A stretch of DNA of 64,000 nt from the NCBI RefSeq assembly GCF_014217625.1, contig NZ_CP043641.1:3472001-3536000 (forward strand), read 5' to 3'. Positions 63,927 to 64,000 of this stretch are shown here, one piece after another. How positions within the stretch are numbered: position 1 is the stretch's first letter; every line of letters begins with the position of its first letter. The notes beneath the pieces are model-generated. The model had not been told where the DNA came from, did no database searches, and was given only the letters and a program-made list of their open reading frames with translations. The DNA is from Leifsonia shinshuensis. GTDB taxonomy: Bacteria; Actinomycetota; Actinomycetes; Actinomycetales; Microbacteriaceae. Both the position numbers and the translations under genes were made by a program.

Positions 63927-64000
63927 ATGCGCCCGATGCCCCTCGAACCCGCCGACCGCCGCGTGGCCATCGGCCCGCGGCTGCGCGCGGCACGCCGGGC
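63927..64000 (+). CDS. Start of a probable XRE-type regulator (cut by window)
   Basis: Only 24 codons are present: [20 protein letters not shown] then AARR. IGxRLRxARR is the usual beginning of an XRE/Cro-type helix-turn-helix domain, often followed by a cupin. TACCGT (63915-63920) ends six bases before the ATG, suggesting a leaderless mRNA. Divergent from the ureohydrolase operon, which it probably controls. Confidence 0.55.
   Translation, partial: MRPMPLEPADRRVAIGPRLRAARR

Overview
The window is about 70% G+C, almost fully coding, and rich in GTG starts, 1-4 bp start/stop overlaps and probable leaderless genes. Together with the gene content (MalT-like LuxR regulator, DUF6458-like membrane protein, sugar ABC importer without its own ATPase, long-form ArgG) this points to the chromosome of an actinobacterium, most likely Microbacteriaceae (Leifsonia-like). 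The taxonomic call is inference. I see no rRNA, tRNA, CRISPR, transposase or prophage module.

Layout. 1-5178: histidine utilisation (hutH-hutU-hutI, minus strand; hutI cut by the window edge) with a divergent IclR regulator. 5208-9345: HtrA-type protease, four-helix holin-like membrane protein, acetyltransferase, SRPBCC protein and phytoene-desaturase-like FAD oxidoreductase. 9622-11673: DEAD-box RNA helicase with an unusual Arg/Asp-rich repeat N-terminus, ended by a strong terminator. 11727-18913: kinase-like phosphotransferase, methyltransferase, PLP decarboxylase, two tiny membrane proteins, MarR regulator, Ser/Thr protein kinase and UDP-glucose dehydrogenase. 19504-26809: large LuxR ATPase regulator, argG, two MarR regulators, NAD(P)-binding protein, VanY-like lipoprotein and LysM-like lipoprotein.

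26875-33596: agmatine deiminase coupled to an amidase-signature enzyme and controlled by a divergent TetR; two alpha/beta hydrolases in an operon with a 3-hydroxybutyrate dehydrogenase; a VOC protein. 33806-40660: sugar-uptake and hydrolysis operon (LacI, binding protein, two permeases, GH3 beta-glucosidase). 40785-41723: AbiEi/DUF559-like gene bracketed by two copies of a long intergenic palindrome; a third copy lies at 33081-33143.

41717-49758: Gfo/Idh oxidoreductase, TetR with a divergent amidohydrolase and APC permease, MFS exporter with a divergent MarR, and a quinone-oxidoreductase-like protein. 49944-52640: two hypothetical proteins, PAP2 phosphatase and PhzF-like isomerase. 52773-56964: two flavin-dependent enzymes of the SfnB/DszC and DszA/NtaA types plus an APC permease. 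56994-63791: tightly coupled six-gene operon (ureohydrolase, ThDP decarboxylase, SSS symporter, NCS1 permease, SnoaL-like protein, cyclase) with a divergent regulator starting at 63927. The ureohydrolase and ThDP pair suggests the arginine transaminase route through 4-guanidinobutyrate.

Most catabolic units have one regulator facing one operon with a palindrome between them. The strongest unexplained signals are the repeated palindrome family with its bracketed DUF559-like gene, the systematic TANNNT-N6/7-start-codon architecture, and the guanidino-compound operon with two transporters.
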